Origin: Actinomycetota bacterium
GTDB taxonomy: Bacteria; Actinomycetota; Acidimicrobiia; Acidimicrobiales; Ilumatobacteraceae
DNA length: 64,000 nucleotides
Direction: 5' to 3'
Assembly (NCBI GenBank): GCA_016870775.1
Contig: VGAK01000004.1
Span: 36,022-100,021 of the forward strand
Positions 9,663-17,990 of the stretch are shown piece by piece; the first letter of the stretch is position 1, and each line of letters begins with the position of its first letter. The notes under the pieces are model-generated. The model was not told where the DNA came from and did no database searches. It saw only the letters and a program-made list of their open reading frames with translations. A program made the translations under genes and the position numbers.

Positions 9663-12244
9663 GGGAGTCCGGAGCGATCCGCCGGGCGTTCCTGGACCAA
9701 CTCGCGCACCAACCCGACCCCTTCCAGGTCCAGGCGATGGATTCGCTGGACGAGGGCGCCTCAGTCCTCGTTGCGGCACCGACCGGGTCGGGAAAGACCC
9801 TCGTGGCTGAGTACGCGGTCGCACTCGCACTGGCCCGGGGCAAGCGCGCCTTCTACACGACGCCGATCAAAGCCCTCTCCAACCAGAAGCACCGGGATTT
9901 CGGGGTCCAGATGGGTGGTTCGCGTGTGGGCCTGGTGACGGGCGACAACAGCGTGAACAACGAGGCCCCGCTCGTGGTGATGACCACCGAAGTGCTGCGC
10001 AACATGATCTATGCGGGCTCCACGCGTCTCGATGACCTTGGGGTCGTCATCCTCGACGAGGTGCACTACCTCCAGGACGCCTATCGCGGGCCGGTCTGGG
10101 AGGAGGTGATCATCCAATTGCCGCCCGAGGTGCAATTGGTCTGTCTCTCGGCGACGGTGTCGAACGCCGACGAAGTCGCCGAGTGGCTCACCACCGTCCG
10201 GGGGAGAACCGACGCGATCATCGAGCGGACCAGGCCCGTGGAGCTGGTGACCCATTTCGCCCACAGGGATTCAGCGACTGGTCGTGTGGAGATGAACGAG
10301 ACGATCACGGCGGGAGAGCCCAATCGCCACCTGCAGAAATTGATGGTGTCGAAGGGGCCGCACTCGGGGCCCCGCAGGAATGCTCGTCCGCGACGACGGT
10401 TTTCTCCACCGTCGCGGACCGAGACCATCGAACTCCTGGAATCGCGCCAGATGCTCCCGGCGATCGTGTTCATCTTCAGCCGCGCCCAATGCGAGGACGC
10501 GGTGGCATCGTGCTCGCGGGACGGCATCGTGCTCACATCCGCCGACGAGGAGGACCAGATCGTCTCGATCATCGAGGAGCACTGCGCGGTGCTGTCCGGC
10601 GACGACCGGGTTGCCCTGGGGTACGACCGCTTCGTCGACGATGTGTCGGCGGGAATCGCCTGTCACCACGCGGGGATGATCCCGATGTTCAAGGAGGCCG
10701 TGGAGCAGTGCTTCGTGCGGGGTCTCGTCAAGGTCGTGTTCGCCACCGAGACCCTCGCGGTGGGCATCAACATGCCCGCACGGGCGGTTGTGATCGAGAA
10801 ACTCACCAAGTACACCGGGGAGCACCACGCGCTGCTGCGTGCGTCGGAGTACACCCAGTTGACGGGCAGGGCCGGCCGACGCGGCCTCGACGAGATCGGT
10901 CACGCGATTGCTCTGTGGAGCCCGTGGGTCAGCTTCGATCAGGCAGCCGGACTTGCGCTGAGCAGGTCGTTCCGACTCACGTCGGCGTTCCGCCCCACCT
11001 ACAACATGGCGGTCAACATGGTGGCGAACCATTCGCGGGAGGGTGCCGAGCACATCTTGAATCTGTCGTTCGCCCAGTTCCAGGCCGACCGTGACGTCGT
11101 GACCACGGAGGCCCAACTCGAGCGTCGCCGTCGCGAACTCGCTCTGCTCGAGGGACCCGCGACCGAGGCGCGAGGCCGACCCGAGTCCGGACCATCGTCG
11201 TCGGGCGCTGAAGTCCCGGGTCTCGATGGGGAATCGCCCGGGGTTCCCGCTGGCGACGTCGAGGCAGAGATTGCCCTGCGCTCGCTGAGACCAGGCGATG
11301 TCGTCGTCTTCGACGCCGCCAATATCAGGGGAAGGGGACTGGTCCTTGCCACCGCATCCCGGCGTTCTGGGACCAGGCTGACTGTGCTGTCGCCCTCGCG
11401 CAAGACCGTCGAGGTCTCCGCCCGGGACCTGCGGTCGCTTCCGTCTCGCGCCGCTCGTGTCGATCTGCCGGTTCCTTTCGAACCGGCGCGCACAGAGTTC
11501 ATCCGGGAGGCCGCCTCACGGTTGGTGAAGGCTCGGATCGACGACTCTTCCCCGGGGCGTGCGGTGAATCACTCGGGGCGCCGGACCGACGGCGCCGCGG
11601 ACTCAGCGCGCGCGCTGCGGCGTCTCCGCCGGGAGATCGAGCAGATGGAGAACCGGGTGGGCCGGCGGTCCGGTTCGGTCTCGGCGCGGTTCATGGATGT
11701 CGTCGGGATGCTCGAGGAGCTCGGGTGCGTGAGGGACTGGTCGCTTCTGCCCAAGGGATCGACACTCGCGGGGATCTTCCACGAATCGGATCTCCTGATC
11801 GTGGAGGTCATCACGTCGCGAACCCTTGACAAATTGGCCCCGGTGGATCTGGTGGCCGTGCTGTCGACCCTGGTGTTCGAACCGCGCGGTAACGAGGCGT
11901 CCTCGGCACGGTGGCCCAATGACACTGTGCGCCAGTGCGCCAGGCGAATCGAACGCATCAGCATGCGGATCCAAGCCATGGAAGCCTCGCGGCACATGGC
12001 GCGGCATCGTCCGCCTCATCCGGGAATCGTGTGGGAGATGTCCGCGTGGGCGAACGGCCGACCGCTGAGCCGCATCATCGACGACGATCTCACGCCGGGG
12101 GACTTCGTGCGCACGACGCGCCAGATCATCGACCTCCTGCGACAGATCTCCCTCGTGGCGCCCTCGGAGGTGCTGCGCGGAACCGCCGAGGAGGCGGTGC
12201 GCTTGATCAATCGGGGTGTCGTCGCGGCCGCGGGGACCAGATGA
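9659..12244 (+). CDS. helY: Ski2-like DEAD/DEAH-box RNA helicase (HelY-like)
   Basis: APTGSGKT, DEVH box, QLTGRAGRRG; placed after tatC as in other actinobacteria. Confidence 0.92.
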   Translation: MRESGAIRRAFLDQLAHQPDPFQVQAMDSLDEGASVLVAAPTGSGKTLVAEYAVALALARGKRAFYTTPIKALSNQKHRDFGVQMGGSRVGLVTGDNSVNNEAPLVVMTTEVLRNMIYAGSTRLDDLGVVILDEVHYLQDAYRGPVWEEVIIQLPPEVQLVCLSATVSNADEVAEWLTTVRGRTDAIIERTRPVELVTHFAHRDSATGRVEMNETITAGEPNRHLQKLMVSKGPHSGPRRNARPRRRFSPPSRTETIELLESRQMLPAIVFIFSRAQCEDAVASCSRDGIVLTSADEEDQIVSIIEEHCAVLSGDDRVALGYDRFVDDVSAGIACHHAGMIPMFKEAVEQCFVRGLVKVVFATETLAVGINMPARAVVIEKLTKYTGEHHALLRASEYTQLTGRAGRRGLDEIGHAIALWSPWVSFDQAAGLALSRSFRLTSAFRPTYNMAVNMVANHSREGAEHILNLSFAQFQADRDVVTTEAQLERRRRELALLEGPATEARGRPESGPSSSGAEVPGLDGESPGVPAGDVEAEIALRSLRPGDVVVFDAANIRGRGLVLATASRRSGTRLTVLSPSRKTVEVSARDLRSLPSRAARVDLPVPFEPARTEFIREAASRLVKARIDDSSPGRAVNHSGRRTDGAADSARALRRLRREIEQMENRVGRRSGSVSARFMDVVGMLEELGCVRDWSLLPKGSTLAGIFHESDLLIVEVITSRTLDKLAPVDLVAVLSTLVFEPRGNEASSARWPNDTVRQCARRIERISMRIQAMEASRHMARHRPPHPGIVWEMSAWANGRPLSRIIDDDLTPGDFVRTTRQIIDLLRQISLVAPSEVLRGTAEEAVRLINRGVVAAAGTR

Positions 12245-12840
12245 ACGGGGGCATCGAGAAAGGTCGCGACTGGGGTCGCCAGTCGCGGGTCCCCGACGAC
12301 GCGACCCGATGCCGGAGCGATGCGGATGCGGGGGTGGCACGAGGGCCGGTGGTGCTCGCGGGCGGTGATGTCCACCGAGGGCTCGGCCGGCCCGCGCCGA
12401 AATCACCCGGCGAGGAGTCCGTGCTGGTGGAGGTGGACCGCATGGTGTGCTCGATCACCACACGCACGGGACAGGTGCACATTCCGGCACTCGCGCACGT
12501 GGTGGTCGGTCGACTGCTGTGGCCCGGCGTCTTCGAGGCGTGCGTGAACGCTGGGTTCGTCGGTGGCAGGAACCTGACACCCCGCTCACACCCCGGCGAC
12601 GGCCGATTCGAGACGATCCGCCTCGAGCCGAGCATGGGTCTGCGCCAACGCTGGGCGGCATGGCACAGGTCGAGGCTGGGTGCGCACGTACCCCATCCCC
12701 TCGTCCGGATCGTCCCGACCACGCAATGGTCGTGCGTGCGCAGGAGATGGGAACCTCTCGCGATCGATGGTGTCTTGATACCCGGCTGGGTCTCGGTCGA
12801 GGTTGTCGTCGAGGCCGGCGCGGTGCAAGTGCATTTGTGA
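12241..12840 (+). CDS. Hypothetical protein coupled to helicase
   Basis: ATGA overlap with helY stop; open frame to 12840. Confidence 0.6.
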   Translation: MNGGIEKGRDWGRQSRVPDDATRCRSDADAGVARGPVVLAGGDVHRGLGRPAPKSPGEESVLVEVDRMVCSITTRTGQVHIPALAHVVVGRLLWPGVFEACVNAGFVGGRNLTPRSHPGDGRFETIRLEPSMGLRQRWAAWHRSRLGAHVPHPLVRIVPTTQWSCVRRRWEPLAIDGVLIPGWVSVEVVVEAGAVQVHL

Positions 12841-12864
12841 GCACCCCGGCCTAACCTTTGCCCG

Positions 12865-14070
12865 GTGCGGGACGACGCCGACATCGAGGCTCTCAAAGCG
12901 AGGGCGATCGCGGCAATCGACGCCGCTGCTGCCGACTTGGTCGAGGTCAGCCACGACATTCACGGTCACCCTGAACAGAACTACGAGGAGAGGTTCGCTG
13001 CCGACCTGCTCGCGCGCACGGCATCACGTCACGGCATGGATGTCGCGCTCGGTGTGTACGGGCCCGACACCGCTGTCGGCGCTGAGTTCGGGGGCGGTCC
13101 GCTCGTGTGCGTGATGAGCGAGTACGACGCCCTGCCCGACATCGGTCACGGATGCGGCCACAACGTGATCGCGGCGGCTGGTCTGGGGGCCGCCATCGGC
13201 CTGGCGGCAGTCGCCGGCGACGCGGGCGGTCGGCTCAGGTGGCTCGGAACCCCCGCCGAGGAGGGCGGCGGCGGAAAGATCGTCATGGCCCGCAACGGTG
13301 CCCTGGCCGATGTGGAGCTCGCCATGATGGTGCACTCGGCGGATGCCGACCTGACCCAGATCGATGCGATCGCTCTCCAACAGTTGGTGGTCGAGTACAC
13401 GGGAACCGAGGCACATGCGGCCGCAGCGCCGCACATGGGCCGCAACGCCCTCGATGCTGCCGTGCTGGGGTACATGGGTGTGGCGGCCCTGCGCCAGCAC
13501 ATCAGGTCCACGGAGCGGGTGCACGGGATCTTCACCAAGGCTGGCGACAAGCCCAACATCGTCCCCCGTGAAGCCGGCACCGAGTGGTACGTCAGATCCG
13601 ACACGATCGGATCCCTCGAGGAATTGAAGCCGCGCGTCCTGGCCGCCCTCGAGGCGGGTGCACACGCCTGCGGATGCGGCGTGTCGCATCGATGGGTGGG
13701 GGCCCCCTATGCGGATCTGATCTCGAACGACACTGCGGCGTCTTTGTATGTCGCAAATGCAGCGAGACTCGGCCGGAGTGTCTCGGACCCCCGCACGGGT
13801 GTCCACCGAGTGGTGGGGAGCACGGACATGGGCAATGTGAGCCATCTCGTGCCCACGATTCACCCGATGATCGCCGCCGCGCCCCGGGGGACCGTGATCC
13901 ACACCGCCGACTTCGCCACGCATGCCCGTGGCTCCCTCGCAGACGCAGCCGTCGTCGATGGAGCGAAGGCGATGGCCCTCACGGTCATCGATGCGTGGGT
14001 CGATGGGGGAGTGCGTCGCGCGATCGCCGAGGAGTTCTCCCGCACCGGTCCCGACACCTCGGTGCTGTAG
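12865..14070 (+). CDS. M20 family metallo-amidohydrolase (AbgB/aminobenzoyl-glutamate hydrolase-like)
   Basis: SEYDALPDIGHGCGHNVI metal site motif; GTG start 7 nt after TAACCT. Confidence 0.9.
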   Translation: MRDDADIEALKARAIAAIDAAAADLVEVSHDIHGHPEQNYEERFAADLLARTASRHGMDVALGVYGPDTAVGAEFGGGPLVCVMSEYDALPDIGHGCGHNVIAAAGLGAAIGLAAVAGDAGGRLRWLGTPAEEGGGGKIVMARNGALADVELAMMVHSADADLTQIDAIALQQLVVEYTGTEAHAAAAPHMGRNALDAAVLGYMGVAALRQHIRSTERVHGIFTKAGDKPNIVPREAGTEWYVRSDTIGSLEELKPRVLAALEAGAHACGCGVSHRWVGAPYADLISNDTAASLYVANAARLGRSVSDPRTGVHRVVGSTDMGNVSHLVPTIHPMIAAAPRGTVIHTADFATHARGSLADAAVVDGAKAMALTVIDAWVDGGVRRAIAEEFSRTGPDTSVL

Positions 14071-14228
14071 AGCCTCCGAGCCGGTTCACCACAGTTCCGC
14101 GCTGGGGCGCACCCGGAACATTCCGGCGCACTTGTGCGCTGGTGCTCGAGAGAGGTCTGGCCGTTGCCTCGTCCCGGTGCGTCGGCAATCACCGTCGCCC
14201 CGCCCGGGGACTCCTAGGCTTGCCCGCC

Positions 14229-15833
14229 GTGGCGGTCTATGTCCCCGAGCAGTACACGGACACCGAGGCCGAGATCCTGCGCCGGTACTTCACCAATCTG
14301 GACCTGCCGGTGTTCGGTCTCGTGAATCTTCCCGAGGTGGTCAAGGGGGCCTTGTTCGCGAGATACAGCAGGACGCACAAGAGTCTGCGCAGGTTGTTCC
14401 TCGACGAATTCGTGAACGATCTGGATGTTTCGGGTGACGTGGCCGTCGACGCCACTGTCGGTGTCGACCGTGCCGAGGCGCTCTATGAGAAGGTGTTCGT
14501 GGAATACGGGGACGACTCGGTGGCCCAACTCGGGGGCGTGCACCTGGCCTGCGAGCAGGCCTCGAACGTCCTCACCAAGATCCTCGAGTGGGGCCGCCTG
14601 ATGAGCTATCTCGAGCAGAGCACCCGGTACATCTCCTACGATGAGCGTCTCGGGGGTCGCTATCGCTACTACCGCGATCCCGACCTCCTGGCCGGTCGAT
14701 TCGGAACCCGTTACGTCGGTGACATGGACCGGATGTTCGACTCCTACTGCCGCTTGGCCGAGGCCGTCACGGAGCACGTGCGCGAAACAGTGAGTCGTGG
14801 CAAGGGTGACAGCGACTTCGTCTTCCGGCAGGCGACACGTGCCAAGGCCCTCGATGCGGTGCGGGGTGCCCTGCCGGCGGCGTCGTTGTCGAACGTCGGG
14901 ATCTACGGCACGGGTCAGGCATTCGAGGCGCTGCTGCTGCGCATGCGGGCCCACCCGCTCCCAGAGGCGCGCCACTACGGCGATCTGATGCTGGGAGAGC
15001 TCCGCAAGGTGATCCCGAGCTTCCTTCGTCGCGTCGACGTGCCGGACAGGGGCGGACGATGGTCGGAGTACTTGTCGAGCACGAGCCGGGACACAGCCGG
15101 TGTCGTCGAGCGTCTGCTCGGTGACACCATCGCCACCGAGGTGGACGAAGTGACGCTCGTGGACTTCGACCCGGAGGGGGAGGACAAAGTCGTCGCGGCG
15201 GTGCTCTACCCGCAGTCGCACCTGCCAGAGAGCCAGATTCGGGCGAGGGTCGCGTCCATGTCCATCGAGGACAAGATCGCGGTGTTGCGTGCCTATGTGG
15301 GTGAGCGCGAGAATCGCCGCCACAAGCCCGGGCGCGCTTTCGAGCGGACCGGTTACCGCTTCGATGTGCTGTCGGATTACGGCGCTTTCCGGGATCTTCA
15401 GCGGCACCGGCTGCTGACGATCGAGTGGCAACCGCTCACGCCGTACCACGGCTACTCCAGACCCGATCTGGTCGATTCGGCGAACTGTGCCGAGGTGTTC
15501 GACGAAGTCATGGAACGGTCGTCGTTGCTCTACGACTCCCTCGTGGGGGACCATCCTCACCAAGCCGCATATGCGGTCGCGATGGCGTACAGGATCAGGT
15601 ACGTGATGCAGTTCAATGCGCGCCAGGCCGTCCACATGCTGGAGCTGCGCTCCGGTCCGCAGGGGCATCCCGCCTACCGGCGCGTGGCCCTCGACATGCA
15701 CCGCCAGATCGCCGAGGTGGCCCAGCATCGTGCGATCGCAGCCACCATGACCCACATGACGACCGAGGAGCCCGAACTGGAGCGACTCGAGGCGGAGCGA
15801 AGGGCCGAGAAACGCAGATCCGGCCTGAATTGA
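14229..15833 (+). CDS. Tandem-domain ThyX-like (FAD-dependent thymidylate synthase family) protein
   Basis: Two ThyX-like halves: EWGRLMSYLEQSTRY and LQRHRLLTIEWQPLTPY; FNARQAVHMLELRSG; GTG start 8 nt after TAGGCT. Confidence 0.8.
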   Translation: MAVYVPEQYTDTEAEILRRYFTNLDLPVFGLVNLPEVVKGALFARYSRTHKSLRRLFLDEFVNDLDVSGDVAVDATVGVDRAEALYEKVFVEYGDDSVAQLGGVHLACEQASNVLTKILEWGRLMSYLEQSTRYISYDERLGGRYRYYRDPDLLAGRFGTRYVGDMDRMFDSYCRLAEAVTEHVRETVSRGKGDSDFVFRQATRAKALDAVRGALPAASLSNVGIYGTGQAFEALLLRMRAHPLPEARHYGDLMLGELRKVIPSFLRRVDVPDRGGRWSEYLSSTSRDTAGVVERLLGDTIATEVDEVTLVDFDPEGEDKVVAAVLYPQSHLPESQIRARVASMSIEDKIAVLRAYVGERENRRHKPGRAFERTGYRFDVLSDYGAFRDLQRHRLLTIEWQPLTPYHGYSRPDLVDSANCAEVFDEVMERSSLLYDSLVGDHPHQAAYAVAMAYRIRYVMQFNARQAVHMLELRSGPQGHPAYRRVALDMHRQIAEVAQHRAIAATMTHMTTEEPELERLEAERRAEKRRSGLN

Positions 15834-16002
15834 CGCAATGAGGCGCTTCGGGGGCTGAACACTCGGGTGACCCCGGCCTGTGGACAACCCGTTGCACAAG
15901 GGACCAATGTCGGGCGATCCGGAACGAATGTCGGTGTGTTCGCGCGCCTGAGCCCTCCTCTGCCTATGATCGCGCGCTGAACCACGTCGGGAGGAACCAC
16001 AC

Positions 16003-16455
16003 GTGTCACAAGATGACATCGATCCAGAAGAGCTCGACGGTGAGATCGAACTGGAGGTCGACGACCTCGAGTTGGATGGAGACGAGATTCTCGAGGACGA
16101 CGAGATCATGGACGAAGATGACGACTTCGCCGATGACGATGAGATCGAAGACGCCGTCCCCACCGAGAAGCCTGCGGCGAAGAAGGGCGATGATGACGAT
16201 GAGGACGACGACATGGTCGCCCCCGACGATGTCGAGGAAGACTTGGCCGAGATCCTGAAGGATCGGCTCGCGAGTGAGCAGGTGGCGGCCGAGGAGGAGG
16301 AAACCGAGGAACCGGAGGAAAAGTCCTCGGGCGAGGATGCGCTCCAACCGAAGCGCGCAGACGAGATTCTCTGCAGCAGCTGCTTCTTGTTGGTGAGACA
16401 GGGCGCGCCCGTGTGCCCGGTGGGCGACGACTCCTGCCCGGTGTTCGCCCCGTGA
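16003..16455 (+). CDS. Highly acidic DUF4193-like protein with C-terminal Cys motif
   Basis: Asp/Glu-rich body, C-terminal ADEILCSSCFLLV...C; preceded by gggagg SD-like sequence. Confidence 0.75.
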   Translation: MSQDDIDPEELDGEIELEVDDLELDGDEILEDDEIMDEDDDFADDDEIEDAVPTEKPAAKKGDDDDEDDDMVAPDDVEEDLAEILKDRLASEQVAAEEEETEEPEEKSSGEDALQPKRADEILCSSCFLLVRQGAPVCPVGDDSCPVFAP

Positions 16456-16661
16456 ACGCCGTGGCTCGACTCGTGCGGCGTCTGAGCGACGACGCGCGGC
16501 GAGCCATCGACGACACCCGGCGGCAAGCACCCGGCGCACGCATGATCGGAGAACTCACCGTCCGCGAGGGTGTGCGTTTCGTGCGCCGCAGACTCGGCCT
16601 CGGAGGTTCGGGCCCGGATCGATCCTCCGGGGGCGGGACGCCGGGTCCGGGGGGTCAATGA
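16452..16661 (+). CDS. Small basic hypothetical protein
   Basis: GTGA overlap with upstream gene; Arg-rich 69 aa. Confidence 0.6.
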   Translation: MNAVARLVRRLSDDARRAIDDTRRQAPGARMIGELTVREGVRFVRRRLGLGGSGPDRSSGGGTPGPGGQ

Positions 16662-17110
16662 ACTCGTCGGCTGACGCGATCTTCGTCCGTCGCCCAACGT
16701 CGGGGGAGGAGGAACTCCTCGCGGCCCACAGGTCGGCGGCCCTGGAGGAATCGGGGCGGTACCGGGGCGAGCCATGGAGTCCGACCGATGACCTCGCATC
16801 CGACGCGACGGTGGTTCTCGTGGCCGGCGTCGGGGTGACGGTGATGGCCTCGGTTGAGGCCGCTCAACAGGGCCGATCGGGACGCTGGTGGATCCGCCAC
16901 GTGCATGTCGAGGAGCGCGCCCGCGAGGTGGGTCTCGGTGATGCGATGATGCTTGCCGTCACCTCCGAAGTTGCCCGGTGCGGTGGCACGTGGATCGGCG
17001 CGTCCGCCCAGCCGGGGGATCGCTCGCTCAAGAATCTGTACGAGCGCCACGGACTGGTGGCACGCACGATCCTCGTCGGTCGTGCGGTGGAGCCGAGACC
17101 CGCGGAGTGA
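16658..17110 (+). CDS. GNAT family N-acetyltransferase
   Basis: GNAT-like VHVEERAREVGLGDAMMLAVTSEV; ATGA overlap. Confidence 0.8.
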   Translation: MNSSADAIFVRRPTSGEEELLAAHRSAALEESGRYRGEPWSPTDDLASDATVVLVAGVGVTVMASVEAAQQGRSGRWWIRHVHVEERAREVGLGDAMMLAVTSEVARCGGTWIGASAQPGDRSLKNLYERHGLVARTILVGRAVEPRPAE

Positions 17111-17135
17111 ACCCGACGGTCGGGGACTCGGTCGG

Positions 17136-17945
17136 TCAGCGTCCCTTCCAACGCGGCGGTCGCTTCTCGATGAAGGCCTCGAGACCCTCCTTGGTGTCCT
17201 CCGACGCCATCACCGAGGCGATCGCAGAGTTGGACATCTTCTTCAATGTCTCGTCGTCGGCCCACTGCGACGCGTTGACCACCTCACGGCTCGCCCACAC
17301 CGCGAGCGGTGCGGCGGCAGCTACTTTCTCAGCGAGTTCGAGTGCGACATCGAGCGCCTGGCCCGGTTCGACGAGACGGTTGACGAGCCCCAACTCGTGT
17401 GCACGCTGGGCCGACAAGGGCTCCCCGGTGAGGATGACCTCCATCGCATTCGCCCGACCGATCGCGCGCGGGAGGCGGAACAAACCGCCCGCTGCCGCGA
17501 CGAGGTTGCGCTTCACCTCGGCGAGTCCGAATGCCGAGCGGGTGGTGGCGACCACCATGTCCGAGGCGAGGACGATCTCGCACCCGCCAGCGGTGGCTAG
17601 ACCGTCGACGGCCGCGATGATCGGCTTCTTGCGTTCCCTGTACACGTATCCGGCGAAACCGCCGCGCTTCGTGCTGAGACGAGCACCCTGACCCGAATTG
17701 AGGGCCTTCAGGTCGGCCCCGGCGCAAAAGACCGGGGAGGCTTGACCCTCGGTGTTGGCCGTGAGCACTGCGGCCCACACGCCATCCTCGGCCTCGAAAC
17801 GATCGATGACCGCCTCCATTGCCTCGGCAACGTCGCCGTTGACGGCATTGCGTGCCTCGGGACGATTCAACGTGATGATCGCGGTGTTGCCGCGGATGTC
17901 GTAGGTGACCTTGGGTGCGCTGGATTCCTGTGATGCGTTTGACAT
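17136..17945 (-). CDS. Enoyl-CoA hydratase/isomerase (crotonase) family protein
   Basis: ALNRPEARNAVN, FCAGADLKAL, AGGCEIVLASDMVVA crotonase motifs. Confidence 0.92.
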   Translation of the reverse strand: MSNASQESSAPKVTYDIRGNTAIITLNRPEARNAVNGDVAEAMEAVIDRFEAEDGVWAAVLTANTEGQASPVFCAGADLKALNSGQGARLSTKRGGFAGYVYRERKKPIIAAVDGLATAGGCEIVLASDMVVATTRSAFGLAEVKRNLVAAAGGLFRLPRAIGRANAMEVILTGEPLSAQRAHELGLVNRLVEPGQALDVALELAEKVAAAAPLAVWASREVVNASQWADDETLKKMSNSAIASVMASEDTKEGLEAFIEKRPPRWKGR

Positions 17946-17990
17946 GAACGAATCTTGGCAGGCTCCGAGGTCGTGGCGACGATTGCCGGA

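Noticed and set aside
13584-14228. N-terminal 215-aa extension of the ThyX-like ORF
   Set aside because: Overlaps the M20 gene out of frame; family homology and TAGGCT-8-GTG place the start at 14229
15834-16002. Repeated aatgtcgg in the intergenic region
   Set aside because: Two short copies only; not enough to support a regulatory call
14214-16799. 861-aa minus-strand ORF with Ser-rich run
   Set aside because: Antisense to the ThyX-like gene; Ser run is the complement of the Asp/Glu codons of the acidic protein
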